DNA from: Stratiolaelaps scimitus | Taxonomy: Eukaryota > Arthropoda > Arachnida > Mesostigmata > Laelapidae | Assembly (NCBI GenBank): GCA_019614645.1 | Contig: JABWDB010000066.1 | Span: 806,001-870,000 of the forward strand | DNA: 64,000 nucleotides | Direction: 5' to 3' | In this document: positions 24,296 to 34,789 of the stretch, piece by piece | Numbering within the stretch: the stretch's first letter is position 1 | Layout: each line of letters opens with the position of its first letter | Made by a program: the position numbers and the translations under genes | Notes under the pieces: model-generated | What the model was told of the DNA's origin: nothing | The model's database searches: none | What the model saw: only the letters and a program-made list of their open reading frames with translations

Positions 24296-24353
24296 TAAGA
24301 GCTGAGGCCTGTCAGATAGGGGAACAGCTGAGGGTCAGCTCGAAAAACAGTAG
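24296..24353 (+). mobile_element. family B retroposon, 5'-truncated copy with 12-bp target duplication
   Basis: TAGAGGTATGGT occurs at 24284-24295 and again at 24354-24365. The enclosed 58 bp begins within the family B core (AAGAGCTGAGGCCTG) and ends CAGCTCGAAAAACAG. The 5' truncation with intact 3' end is the signature of target-primed reverse transcription. Confidence 0.8.
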
Positions 24354-25348
24354 TAGAGGTATGGTAAGAGATGTCGTCATTTCTCCATCTGCCCACTATC
24401 ACCAGTAACGCGAGGTCAGAGAGAATTCAACTCTGCTGCTGTCCGGGGTGCACAACTTCTGATAATATCCATGAGTGGTCTATATTATGTCTGACAACGA
24501 ATTCAGCTTTTTTTACTAGGGGGTACAACATACAATACGTAGTCCGTACCCGACTCCCACACAACTGACGAACGAAACTGCACGGGCTGCAGACCGCGTC
24601 GTCGTCTTTGTCACTTTTGTGCTTTTCTGTTGAAATTCGCATATTGACGCAGTGAATTAATTTGCGAATACTCTGTGATCTGTACAAGAGGCCGTCACCG
24701 CCGAGGGAGGCGATTGCATCTCTGCTCCGGGGCGAGGAAAAGGCGCTGATGAAGGGAGGACCCGGCGCTTGTCCCCTGTGGCGCGGATCACCCTGTGGTA
24801 AACTCCTTCGAGGGAATCAGTAGCGAGGGGGCTGTGGCCGCCTAGAGTTTCGAATTTGCGAATTCGACAAACAATGTGACTAGGTTTGCTGCTGTGACGG
24901 TAACATATAACTAAGTGCCGGACGTCAGTGCGACCCAGATAGCTGTAGCCAGACTCTCACCTGAGCGACTGCCAGTAAATACGTGTTTTATGGGAACTTA
25001 CCCAGAGTACGCGAGTAATACACCAATAGCTCCCTTTGCCAACCTCCACCGGCTCTGTCCTCGCTTGCTAGAGCTATATCATCGATGGGGAGATGGTATA
25101 CCTTCCGCCGATCTTCTCTCTATCCTTTAGAAATTGTCTGTTTACCGTCATCGTCGATGCTCATTCACAAGTGAGTGGGTTGATTGTGAAATATGACAAT
25201 GGCCTTAAACCGTCGTGCTACGATCACTCGTGCTACATACAGGGCCTCTCGGCGTTCGTATATTGTTGGCAATCGTTACTATTATTTGACCTCGTAGCTG
25301 TATATGATGAAGTAAGTAGCCTCTTGATGCAGTACCCAACGGTGGTTC

Positions 25349-25396
25349 CGAGGTCTGGTCACATAGTGGAACAACAGCTGAGAGTCAGCTAAAAAC
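25349..25396 (+). repeat. family B retroposon, 3' fragment
   Basis: GAGGTCTGGTCACATAGTGG and CAACAGCTGAGAGTCAGCTA match the family B 3' end; an AAAAACA tail follows. Confidence 0.65.
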
Positions 25397-26094
25397 ACAG
25401 CAGCCCGAGATGATGATGACGAGTTGATTTGTTCCTTTTCAGTGGAGACGTACATCTGCAGCCCACAGTCACGAGCCTGTTCTCATCTGGACACGCAGAA
25501 GGATGCCATTAAACCACGGCAAGCAGTTGTTTCCACATGATTTTTATGCAAGTTAACTCATTTTCAGTGGTCACGTACGCCGACTTGTGATCCTTGTCAC
25601 GTATGTGGACACACGTCATTCGATATTCGTGGACGCTACTAGGCGATAACGTGCAACAACTGAAGCATGCTCCTTAATAGTCGCTTTCTTGCTGGTACCA
25701 CTCAGCCCCGTAACGTAGTGACACCTTCTGCAAGATCTAAGAACCATCCCACGATAAGTTGTGCGCCTTTGTGAAAAACCTAGTTCACTGTATCTTTTCT
25801 TAATGAGTTAATATTTTTTATTCTTTCGTTACCGTCGCTTGCACCGACTCGATACAACATCAGCTGGCCGAAAGACTGGCGACATCTTGTAGACACCCCC
25901 ACACACACACACACGACACAGGTGAAAGCATAGAAATTGCGAAGACTTTCAAGCACAAATAGGATATGCCATCTATACTTGGGATTTGTGTATATCTACA
26001 AAACACAACCTTGGTCGTTGCAACTTGGGCGCACAGACAGCACACAGAGAGATACTGACAACACCTCACGATTTCCAGGTTGTTTTTTCTCTAG

Positions 26095-26266
26095 CGGTGA
26101 TCGCATCCACGTCAACCTTCGGCGGTGCGCGGTCTGCTTCTCACGGAGTGGGAATCGAAGATCGGACCGCTCGACCGAGGCGTATAGTCCCGCGACCGAA
26201 CAGCTCTACAGGTCTCTCGGCCGTTTCTGGGGGAGGGCGCCGTATGGAGAGGGTTGACCCCTCTGG
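26095..26266 (+). CDS. candidate plus-strand internal exon, unidentified
   Basis: A GC-rich block is bounded by an excellent acceptor (GTTTTTTCTCTAG) and a possible donor (CTCTGG then GTAGGA). One frame is open throughout with two bases left at each end. The predicted peptide (about 56 residues) is Ser, Gly and Arg rich (for example RRIVPRPNSSTGLSAVSG) without a known domain. No partner exons are recognised, so this may be a lone exon of a gene whose other exons I missed, or chance. Confidence 0.25.
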
Positions 26267-28320
26267 GTAGGACTCGGAAGCGGCCAAACCAAATTGTTGC
26301 TTCGTGCCGCTCTAATGGATATAACAGTGGATTAGTCTAGTACCAACACGTGGCGCGGGCCGGGTCAGCCAGTTAGCCAGCCAGAGGCACGCCACCGGTA
26401 AGGTCCGGCGGCTGGAGACCACCACAAGACGCTGTACCTCTCTCTCTCTCTTACTCTAGGCTTTGGCGACCTTGACGTCAGTGTGGAAGCTTCACTCCGC
26501 AAACCAATTTCTACCTGGCCCCACCAAGCCTGCCAACATCGTCGGCCAACTACTGATCTCGGCGTATGATGGTCGGTAATAACATACATATTATGAGTGC
26601 ATATATACTATATAATATATAAACGACCAAATGAAACATGCCGGCTTGTTATTGTCTCGTCGTCGGCAGGCGATGGAATGCTGAGAGCCGCTAGCTCTCA
26701 GTCATAATAATATACCCGCCAATTTCTTTGTCTTTTCATATTATCACTTCGCCGTTATTATCCTCGTGATTGGTCAGGTGTGGCGCACGATATCGCATCA
26801 GACCCGCTTCATTACACATACATATATCTGCATATGTACACATATGTATATATATATATATATACAGGAGAGTTCGTCAGTCACAGAGATATGTCTAGAA
26901 AAATGGATGCAACAGCCGTCCATGTGTGCCATGCTGTCGAAAGTACTGCAGGTACAGAGTACGCCATTTGAACTACTGCAGCACACGTGGGCTGGGCGTT
27001 GTGCTGAATGTCCTCGAAGACAACTTGGGGTCGGCCAATATCAGGAATCATGTACATGTTCCGTAATTTTGTCTTAATAAACTTGCCACCGACAAAGTCG
27101 TGGGTGGTCCAAAAAAAAATCAGAAATCAATGGATAATACGCTATCTTCCTACCGGCGCCGATTTGCACATCAGTTACAAACACGAATATGGAAATGTTC
27201 TATACAAAGCGTGTAGTTAAATAGCAAAATCTTAACCGATGTCCCCATAGTGATAGTCTAGGCAGTATCGACGGTGGTTGTGTCTCTAGACACAGCTTCG
27301 ATAACAAGACCGAACAAATGTTCCTGGTTGAAATTCTGCCGTGACTGGCCTCAGGGATGTGTGCATTATTCCTCTCGATATTCTTCGTAATGATGCCTCG
27401 CCGAAGGACGAAGGCAATGAAGAAAATCTTCACCCGATGTCGTACCACTGAGCGATCTAACAAACATGTCTGTCTGCGCTTTCTAATATTTACTCTCAAA
27501 TGGACAATGATTCATCATTTGTTTGCCACATCTGCACACCATGACCACGATTGTTGACCGTCCACCTGCGTCTTGTACTCGGTTCACCTGCGTGGTGCAT
27601 TGACCGGCACGCACCTTTCGAAGTTATTTAGAAGGCGGGGTATCATGGTTGCGAGGGGCTGGCCCAAGCAGCTCAAGTGCTGGCGAAGGACGTCGTTTTG
27701 CAGGATAGATTATTAGAGCTGAGGTCGACGGTCTGCGTGTGTACCGGAAGGTTGCAAATGCATTCAAAATAGGAGATAAGCTACCGATGCTGTGCAAACA
27801 TTGTTGCCCTCTGCTTCGGCTGCTGAGTCGGTCGTTGCCTGGCCAATGCACGCTACGAATCCGCCGTCCGAATCCACGCTAAGATTGGCCAGGCCGACAT
27901 CGAATGGAAAATATGCAAATTAGCTCCCGAAGACTCGGAACACCTTGTTTTCGGCAGAGACACCGGTTGGATAGAGCCAGCGTGTAGGGGCAAGAATAGT
28001 AACAACTTCGATTGTCGTCTGCAGCGCAGTATCGCGCTAATCATTAAATCGAGAACGTGTAACTATACAGTCAGTTCATTTGACTTCACAATGGCATGTA
28101 TCCAATTTAAGGCGAACCCAACCGAGTTCAACAATGACAACAATGACTGTTTGCAACACGATTCCAATATGGGACATTACATACAGGAAAAAAAAGCTCA
28201 CAGAAGTATATTAGAATGTCAGAACCATTCGTGGGCCTGATACAAATTGTTGTATACCTTCTAGGGGGGAATATTTTGGAGAAATGTGATTTTTATGTAC
28301 GGTTTTCGTTCGCAGTTTTC

Positions 28321-28390
28321 AATACACTTTTCATTTTATTGACGGCCTGCTGCAGTTCTACAACGCTTGAGTTCTCGTAAAATAGTATAT
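28321..28390 (-). repeat. fragment matching the LINE 3' end
   Basis: TTTATTGACGG...CTGCAGTTC...CAACGCTTGAGTTCTCGTAA is closely similar, in the same order, to 41115-41170 at the 3' end of the Jockey-like LINE. This is most likely an old, severely 5'-truncated copy of that LINE. Confidence 0.55.
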
Positions 28391-29449
28391 ACGTAAATAC
28401 GTAATTACGTAAATAATAGTAAAATTGTTTAGCACAATTATGGTACGAGTACACTTTCTTAAAGATATTTGTTTGCAAAGCAAATATGTACATTTGTGGG
28501 TGAAGGCACTGGAAGCATTAACTGGCACAAACAAGGTGGTTAGTTCGTTATGCGGTTGTTTTTACTTGTTCCACAGTTACCTAGAGGTTATCTATCTGTA
28601 TCGAAGGTTCCGTGTTTTGCAGGTCGACTTGTCGGATGCGCTTTATCGGTGGACACATTTGATGAATTAATACAAGGGTGATTCCGAACTATTATGGTTT
28701 AAGTAACACTAACTCCCGAGTAAAGAAAAACTTGTCAGAGGAGTGATCTCCAGCTGTCTGTCCTCTGATGAGATCGAGCCGCAGTTAAGCATTCCGTGAG
28801 GTGAGACAGATATCGCTGCTGATTACGGACCACCTTGATTCAGTGAACCTAAATCAGTAGTGCCTGTAGACCTCGTTGATAATGTCGGATTTTGTCATCA
28901 GTTGCGCTGACTGGCCATAACAAACCTTTAAATTACCTCAATTACAACTAATTAGCCTTTCGTGATCCGGCGATGCGGTCTTCCCCTCTGTCCTGTATGG
29001 GCGGAACTTCATATGAGCTCAGTGTCGAGCGGCTAACTCTAGATAACATATTGTTTTACCTAGACCGAACGCTAGCGATTCCACGATACTATCGGCAGCT
29101 TATATCGAGGCCCTTGATTTCGGAACACTCCCACTGTAGTTCAGATATTCCGGAGGTAACATATCTCTAACGTTTGTGCCCGCCTTGCTTCATTTCGATA
29201 TCGGCTCTGACCAAATATATAGTTGATATATGAAACAGGCAGATTTGTTAATGGCTGCCTCAGTTATCTGAGCTCGTATTGTTGTTCAATAATTTCACAC
29301 AGTTGTTACGAAACGCAACGAATCGACATAATCATTAAGTTTTAGTCAATAGCGCTGACCTTTGCTTAGCAATCGCGCCACCTTGCCCATGCATACGTTC
29401 TGGTCACATGGTGATCTCTCAGCTGTATTCAGATATTCGCTCTAGCTTC

Positions 29450-29581
29450 TATAAATACGCTGTACTAGATCTGTCGAAGTCATTTCGTAGAGGGGATTCG
29501 TATATAACCGCCTTCTTTAGCCTTCGCCTCTTATTTCTCCCTTAGCATAGGTCAACAATGGATACCAGTCGCTTTTTCCAG
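29450..29581 (+). promoter_or_regulatory. possible promoter plus short first coding exon
   Basis: TATAAATA begins at 29450. About 100 bases downstream an ATG at 29558, preceded by TCAACA, starts eight codons (MDTSRFFQ) that end exactly at a strong splice donor (CAG then GTGAGACC). Arthropod genes often carry a tiny first coding exon like this. I cannot identify the next exon, so the gene is hypothetical. A phase-0 acceptor would be required. Confidence 0.3.
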
Positions 29582-29821
29582 GTGAGACCTTTTTGAATGA
29601 GGTCATTCATAGCGTATACACGACGTCGAATTCCTGCCCCAGAAGCGCCCACCCTCCGTGAAGGAGAGGGTAGGAGTCCGCCAATGGATGACAGCCGCCG
29701 CTGCCGCCGCCGCCGTCGTCGTCAGCAGATCGATAAAAACATCTTCATTCGTGATGCCGGTCTACCTACGCGACCTATATGTGCCGGCCTATCCACGATT
29801 AAGTGCCGCTGACAGGTTCTC

Positions 29822-29890
29822 ATAGTAATACCTAAAAGGTTAAGAGCTGACGCCTGTCAGATAGGGGAACAGCTGAGGGTAAGCTCGGAA
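29822..29890 (+). repeat. family B retroposon copy
   Basis: CTCATAGTAATACCTAAAAG then GAGCTGACGCCTGTCAGATA and GGGGAACAGCTGAGGGTAAG follow the family consensus in sense orientation. Confidence 0.75.
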
Positions 29891-30000
29891 GAAAAAGCAA
29901 TGAAAAGAAGTGCAGCTGAAGGGAGCAGTTCGCTCGTCTCGTTGCGCGCCCTCGTTGTCAAGGCATTCAGTGTAAACGTGGCCCCGTGTTCACTCTAGGT

Positions 30001-30050
30001 GCCTCCTCCGATTGCAAGCCGTGCACGAATGCACCAGGGCTCAACAGCGT
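30001..30050 (-). repeat. family A SINE, head fragment
   Basis: CTCCTCCGATTGCAAG, then GCACGAATGCACCAGGGCTC, match the tRNA-like head of the copy at 63490-63678. The body is absent. Confidence 0.55.
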
Positions 30051-30785
30051 TGATTCGACAGGGAAGACGCAGGTATATCTCTATTTGTTCGACAAATGCT
30101 GGGCGGCATCCTACTCCTTATGGTATATTTCAATTTTTTTTTAATTTTCCATTTCAGAGACACCGTTATTAACAACGGGAACGGTATACATTTGGTTAGT
30201 TTGACTGTTGTCTCGCCAGTCACGAGACGTTAGGACGATTTATCTGCAGCGACACGAACAAATATTTTCCAGTGACATTAGGAATCTTTGTTTTTGTTAC
30301 GGCGACTCGAGCAGTCGGGCTGGACTGCTAATGTTGTCCCATCGAAAGTTTCTTCAATGTGACATTTTTCTATTAAACGATGTTTAGCATATTGGAATTT
30401 GAGCTTTTAAGCCGTTTTTGTTAGTGGTTCAATGGTTACCGTCTGTGCGGACAATCATTGCAAACTGCAAGTTTCGCCCAACTTTAAGTTACAGCCCTCT
30501 ATTCTCTAATCAATAGTAACTACTCAGCGTGAGTAATTAAGTTATGGAGGTATAAGAAAACCTAACGAAGGACAATGTTAGGAGCTGGACGATATTGGGG
30601 AACCTCCAAATCGACTCGTGTGAATTTTGTTTTTCCGTTTTTATCGATAAACAGTCTAAAATGTATTGTTCAAACTTACATGGGCACATCACTTACTATA
30701 TTATATTCGGGTTGCACCTATTTTGGGCATGATTGACAAGAAAGAATGAAATGACATGAAATACTAGAAATTATCCACTTACTAC

Positions 30786-30862
30786 TGTTTTTCGAGCTGA
30801 CCCTCAGCTGTTCCCCTATCTGACAGGCCTCAGTTCTTAAACTTTAGGTATTACTATGAGGA
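30786..30862 (-). repeat. family B retroposon copy
   Basis: TTTTTCGAGCTGACCCTCAG and CCCCTATCTGACAGGCCTC, then TTTAGGTATTACTATGAGGA, match the 23696-23850 copy closely. The 5' limit is near 30865. Confidence 0.8.
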
Positions 30863-31263
30863 CCTATCCCTTAGAAGCCATTCGGTGATCACATATGCTG
30901 CCAACTCAAGCGTACAACAAAGTTATGATGGTCCGTGCGTACAAATTATCGTACAAACTACAACATTACACCTTATTGCAGAACCCACCCTTCTAAATAA
31001 CACAGACGAATCTCGAACTGAAGGAATAATCCAATTGTAAAGCTGTAATACTTTCATTAATTTTATTAATTCCATATGTATAAATATGTGTATATATTGT
31101 TTACAATTTATATATATATATATATACTCCAACATATATATTTCTCGATTAAAGACTAGACTCTACTTATTTGCATAGATGAAAATAGAGGGTATTTAGA
31201 AACGACTCAAAACTTCAAACAGCTCACATGTATGCATATATAATAAAATAGAACAGTGTCACT

Positions 31264-31264
31264 T

Positions 31265-31297
<33 letters not shown>

Positions 31298-31298
31298 G

Positions 31299-31347
<49 letters not shown>

Positions 31348-31398
31348 TTATATATATGTATATATAAATATATCTATATATGTATATATATAAATAAT
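31264..31398. repeat. compound TA/TATGTA/AAATA microsatellite
   Basis: About 135 bp are almost entirely A and T, with TA runs interrupted by TTTATA, ATGTAT and ATAAAT units. Confidence 0.9.
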
Positions 31399-32574
31399 TT
31401 ATTTCCATCATGTATGCGTCCGACGCATGGCTGATTATTTTGCACGTTTCACCGATTGTGCTAACTCAATTTGTCACGTGCTACGTGTTATATGTATGTC
31501 TTTATCTATTACTCTGTATCTTGAACATATAACGAACAGTGTCATTTTCGCTTGGATCAATGTCTGGCGAACGTCTCTGTGCTGAACTCTTAGTCGGTTA
31601 GACTTACTGGCCGTTCATTGTTGATTATGTGAAAAATTTGCCTATAAACGACTTTTAGTCGACGTTACACACACACGCACACATACACGAACGACAAATC
31701 CCTTTGGATACACGATTGAATTTGTAACTATTCTTTTTCTGACTTGATTAGCTGACTGTCCTGTAGAGGTTCAGGGGTCGCGCTTCCGTAGTAGTTTATT
31801 TATAGAGGATCCCTGTCCCCACTAATTAGCCAGCTTCGATTAGTCAAACGTATGCAGATGTATGTGAGCTCATGAGCGTACCCTATTCATACTGCACAAT
31901 GTTCCCATCTGCGAAACGCAGTTTATATTGTATTGCTGCGATCGTTGATCCCGCTCACCGGTCAGCTAGTGGCCTTCACATCATTTGCATTATTTGGCAT
32001 CTGTAATTCACGAAGCCAAGGGCCAAATTCTCCAGTATTTGTGAGGAGAAAAAAATGCACAACAACAATAAACAGTGTGGCATGTGCTAAATGTCTTGTT
32101 CTCATTGTATTTTCGGCGTCTGCTTCCGTAGGCAGCCTTGTATCGCGTTCTGAGATGAGTAATCTCTCTTGTTCTTTTTTTTTTGCTATATTCAAATTGG
32201 GTTTCATTTCGGGTGGCGGTGTAGACTCGTTTTGAAATTGTGACGCTGCCTTTTGAACGGTACCTCAGTTATAAAGGTGATGATAATTGTACGTCACTTC
32301 GTTGAGGGTACTTCCGCCGTTGTCAGCTAACCCTGCTTGTGCCATACGTTGTTGGGTACATGACAAACTGGGATCTCTCTTTCTCTCGCGCTCTCCCACG
32401 GATCTTTGTGAGAGTCATTCACATTGAAGGAGGTCTTTTCTCCACCGTGTCATTCCCCTTTGTCCTCAACGAATGCCGCGATACAGGGAATGAAATCGAC
32501 GTATTATATTAAACATGCAGTTTCTCGTTACTGAGTGACGTTCTTTAGATCCATCTATTCTTATGTTCTCCCTG

Positions 32575-32575
32575 C

Positions 32576-32644
<69 letters not shown>
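32575..32644. repeat. (CT)n joined to (TA)n microsatellite
   Basis: A CT run of about 8 units changes directly into a TA run of about 27 units. Confidence 0.9.
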
Positions 32645-32646
<2 letters not shown>

Positions 32647-33435
32647 TCAATATGCCTAAATTGAAGGAGGAAACGTTTATACAAGCGGTGGCGCACAGGG
32701 CAGATACATATATATCTATCATCATAATATAATATACTACATATGGTCAATAAAACGGCATTCGTACGAAATGAAATTATGACGTAATGAACGACTCGAT
32801 AAATCAGACACTTGATAGCTGTTGTCTCACTGCTGTCGACGATTTTGTAGTAAACGCCACCAAAGGCCGATTTCGGACCAAGCCTCCATCCCTCCGATCC
32901 CCGCAAATGGCTTTTGCACGATACGACTGTTTCGAAAATCTTGCCCAACGCCAAATGTCCATCGGTGACGGTCGCATACGGCCGAATGTATCAAACAAAA
33001 ACTATAGTGGCCTGACAGATAGACCAATGAAGAAAAACAAGATATTCGATTGCAAGGTAACTGCTGACAGGTTGGAACACTTTCGACCACTTCTATTGCG
33101 GTCGCTCGATTTAGGACGAACTCCGCCGGTAGATTTGTCGTTTAGTCTCCGACAATCCAGCGGGCTGATACCTCGACAGAGTGAATCTAACGAATAGTTG
33201 GATTCTCGACTGGTCCGCTGCTCGTGAGCTTGCAAGCGTCTGCGGGCGGACTGAATCTAATGTTGAGATTTGAACGGAACCATAAATAGCCCGATTTCGA
33301 CGACCGCCTTCGAGCCTCGCACGAACACCAATTGCCAACATCACAAAGTCTTTCTCTGCAAAGTTATGAGGCTTGTTGGCGGTATCGATATAAGTCGCGG
33401 AACCCATTGAGCCCTATAATAATAATAATGACCAC

Positions 33436-33587
33436 CCCCAAGCTCGCTGGTGGAGGGGCTCTTGGCCAGCTCAAAGACAGAGGCCAGTTCGGGAGGCTCA
33501 GCGCCGCGACGGATGGTTTAGTTATTTCCGGAAGATCGATGCATCCGTCTACCGTTATCTCCTCCTCTGTTAACGTCTTGCCGTTGG
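33436..33587 (-). CDS. candidate minus-strand exon, unidentified
   Basis: An acceptor (TCATGTTACAG) precedes a frame that reads ANGKTLTEEEITVDG, then CIDLPEITKPSVAALSLPNW, and stays open past a weak donor (TTGGGG then GTGGTC). The residue pattern looks coding, but no family is recognised. It lies just 3' of the last well-supported RhoGAP exon. It needs a phase-1 donor upstream and ends in phase 0, which would fit the acceptor before 4309. Whether it belongs to the RhoGAP transcript is inference. Confidence 0.28.
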
Positions 33588-34480
33588 CTGTAACATGAGA
33601 TATGGCAACAAGGCATGCCTCGTTGAAAGAAATATTGCCACAATTATTTTACCCGTTATCAGCCCCTCTACACTTCCACTGGTGGTCTGCTGGTAGACGC
33701 TGGCAATCTGATTTCACAGATCGACATATTGGCAACGTTGTGTGCTAGTCTCCGTCCCAGACGTTCGTTAGACCGAATTTCGGTGAATGGATCTCTTTAA
33801 GTAAATGGGGCTAGCCAGATCGAGTGGTCGACTCGGCCAAGAGACTTCTCCTGTCAAGGTCGCAACGGTGACATTTGAAATTGCTCACTAACAAAACGCT
33901 CAGTGCAATTGTTCCAATGTCCAGACGGCTAAATTGCTATTGACAACATTGATGTCGGTAAGAAGTGAAGGTGACATCGTTATCGTGATACGTCCTCCGG
34001 AAGACTTGTCCAATTACAAATCTGGTAGTAGATGTTGTTGTACTCGGTCAGTTTCCATGATTAAGTACATGACTATAGGCTCCAGCACCCACTTGTTCGT
34101 TTGCTCTCACGAAAAGACGAGTTAGAAGCCAACCTGACACGTAACGTTGATATGCCGTTGTTACATCGCCCCGCTTCAAGTTCATGAATCAATAAATCAA
34201 CTTTTCCTACCGTTGGACAAGCTCCGCCGTCTTGTGTACGCAGACGTCATCATTCTGCCTGCTTCGATCTTCATGGAACACAACAAACAGGGGCTGTTAC
34301 CGCCTTGACGCATTACGACTTTTGTATCCATTTCTTCATTTCTCATTCTGCTATCGATTCATGTACGCGTGTATTACGTGTCCAGTCGTACAGCGCCTCC
34401 TTGTTGGCTGGGTCATCACTGTATTCGACCGGATACGTGTCTGCATACCCTTATGTGGGCGGGGGTTGCCGGGGGGCTTG

Positions 34481-34493
34481 GGGGGGGGGGGGG
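34481..34493. repeat. poly-G run
   Basis: Thirteen G residues follow GGGGGGCTT on the plus strand just 3' of the RhoGAP stop codon, so the transcript would carry a C-rich run. On the plus strand it could form a G-quadruplex. Confidence 0.85.
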
Positions 34494-34526
34494 TACTAGT
34501 TTGACTCGCGACTTCACCAGCACGTG

Positions 34527-34789
34527 CTATCGCTCCCTGGGTCTTCGGCACTCGGACGAGATGAGGTCGGCTCTCCTACAGACGCCGGTATACGTCGCGT
34601 GACTGGACGACGTCGTCGTGTTCGAATACGAACTTGAAGCCCTTCGGGACGCGTACTCATCCTCGTCCATGGAAGGTGATGGTGAGGTATCCGAGTCCCT
34701 CCGGAATCCACCGAAGAGTATACCAGACAGAAGCGCTGACGCCGATTTCGACTTCTTGAGAGCGTGACTGCGCTGCTCACGAACCTCGG
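34527..34789 (-). CDS. RhoGAP exon, last well-supported (C-terminal tail)
   Basis: The acceptor is CCTCACTAG. The split codon G|CC gives Ala, then [20 protein letters not shown] and a Ser/Thr-rich tail ([19 protein letters not shown]) to TAG. It is basic and then acidic, consistent with a disordered phosphorylated tail. The donor-like TCTG/GTATAC and TTCG/GTGGAT sites inside it could allow a longer isoform that skips this stop. I see no clear polyadenylation signal directly downstream. Confidence 0.75.

Larger units (their letters stand above)
23018..28320. other. non-genic stretch with retroposons
   Basis: Apart from a weak plus-strand exon candidate at 26095-26266, I can support no gene. 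Family B copies lie at 23504-23546, 23696-23850, 24296-24353 and 25349-25396. A CA repeat lies near 25898-25913 and a CT run near 26439-26451. A TA array is near 26846-26865. Confidence 0.5.
28391..33435. other. non-genic stretch with microsatellites
   Basis: I see no supportable exon except a possible promoter and first exon at 29450-29581. It holds family B copies at 29822-29890 and 30786-30862, a SINE A head fragment near 30001-30050, a compound TA array at 31264-31398 with a smaller one near 31104-31126, and a CT run that merges into a TA array at 32575-32644. Confidence 0.5.

Noticed and set aside
24690..24790. Possible plus-strand exon (frame with RPSPPREAIASLLRGEEK)
   Set aside because: The acceptor is weak, no neighbour exon is found, and no family is recognised. 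I judged it too speculative to annotate.
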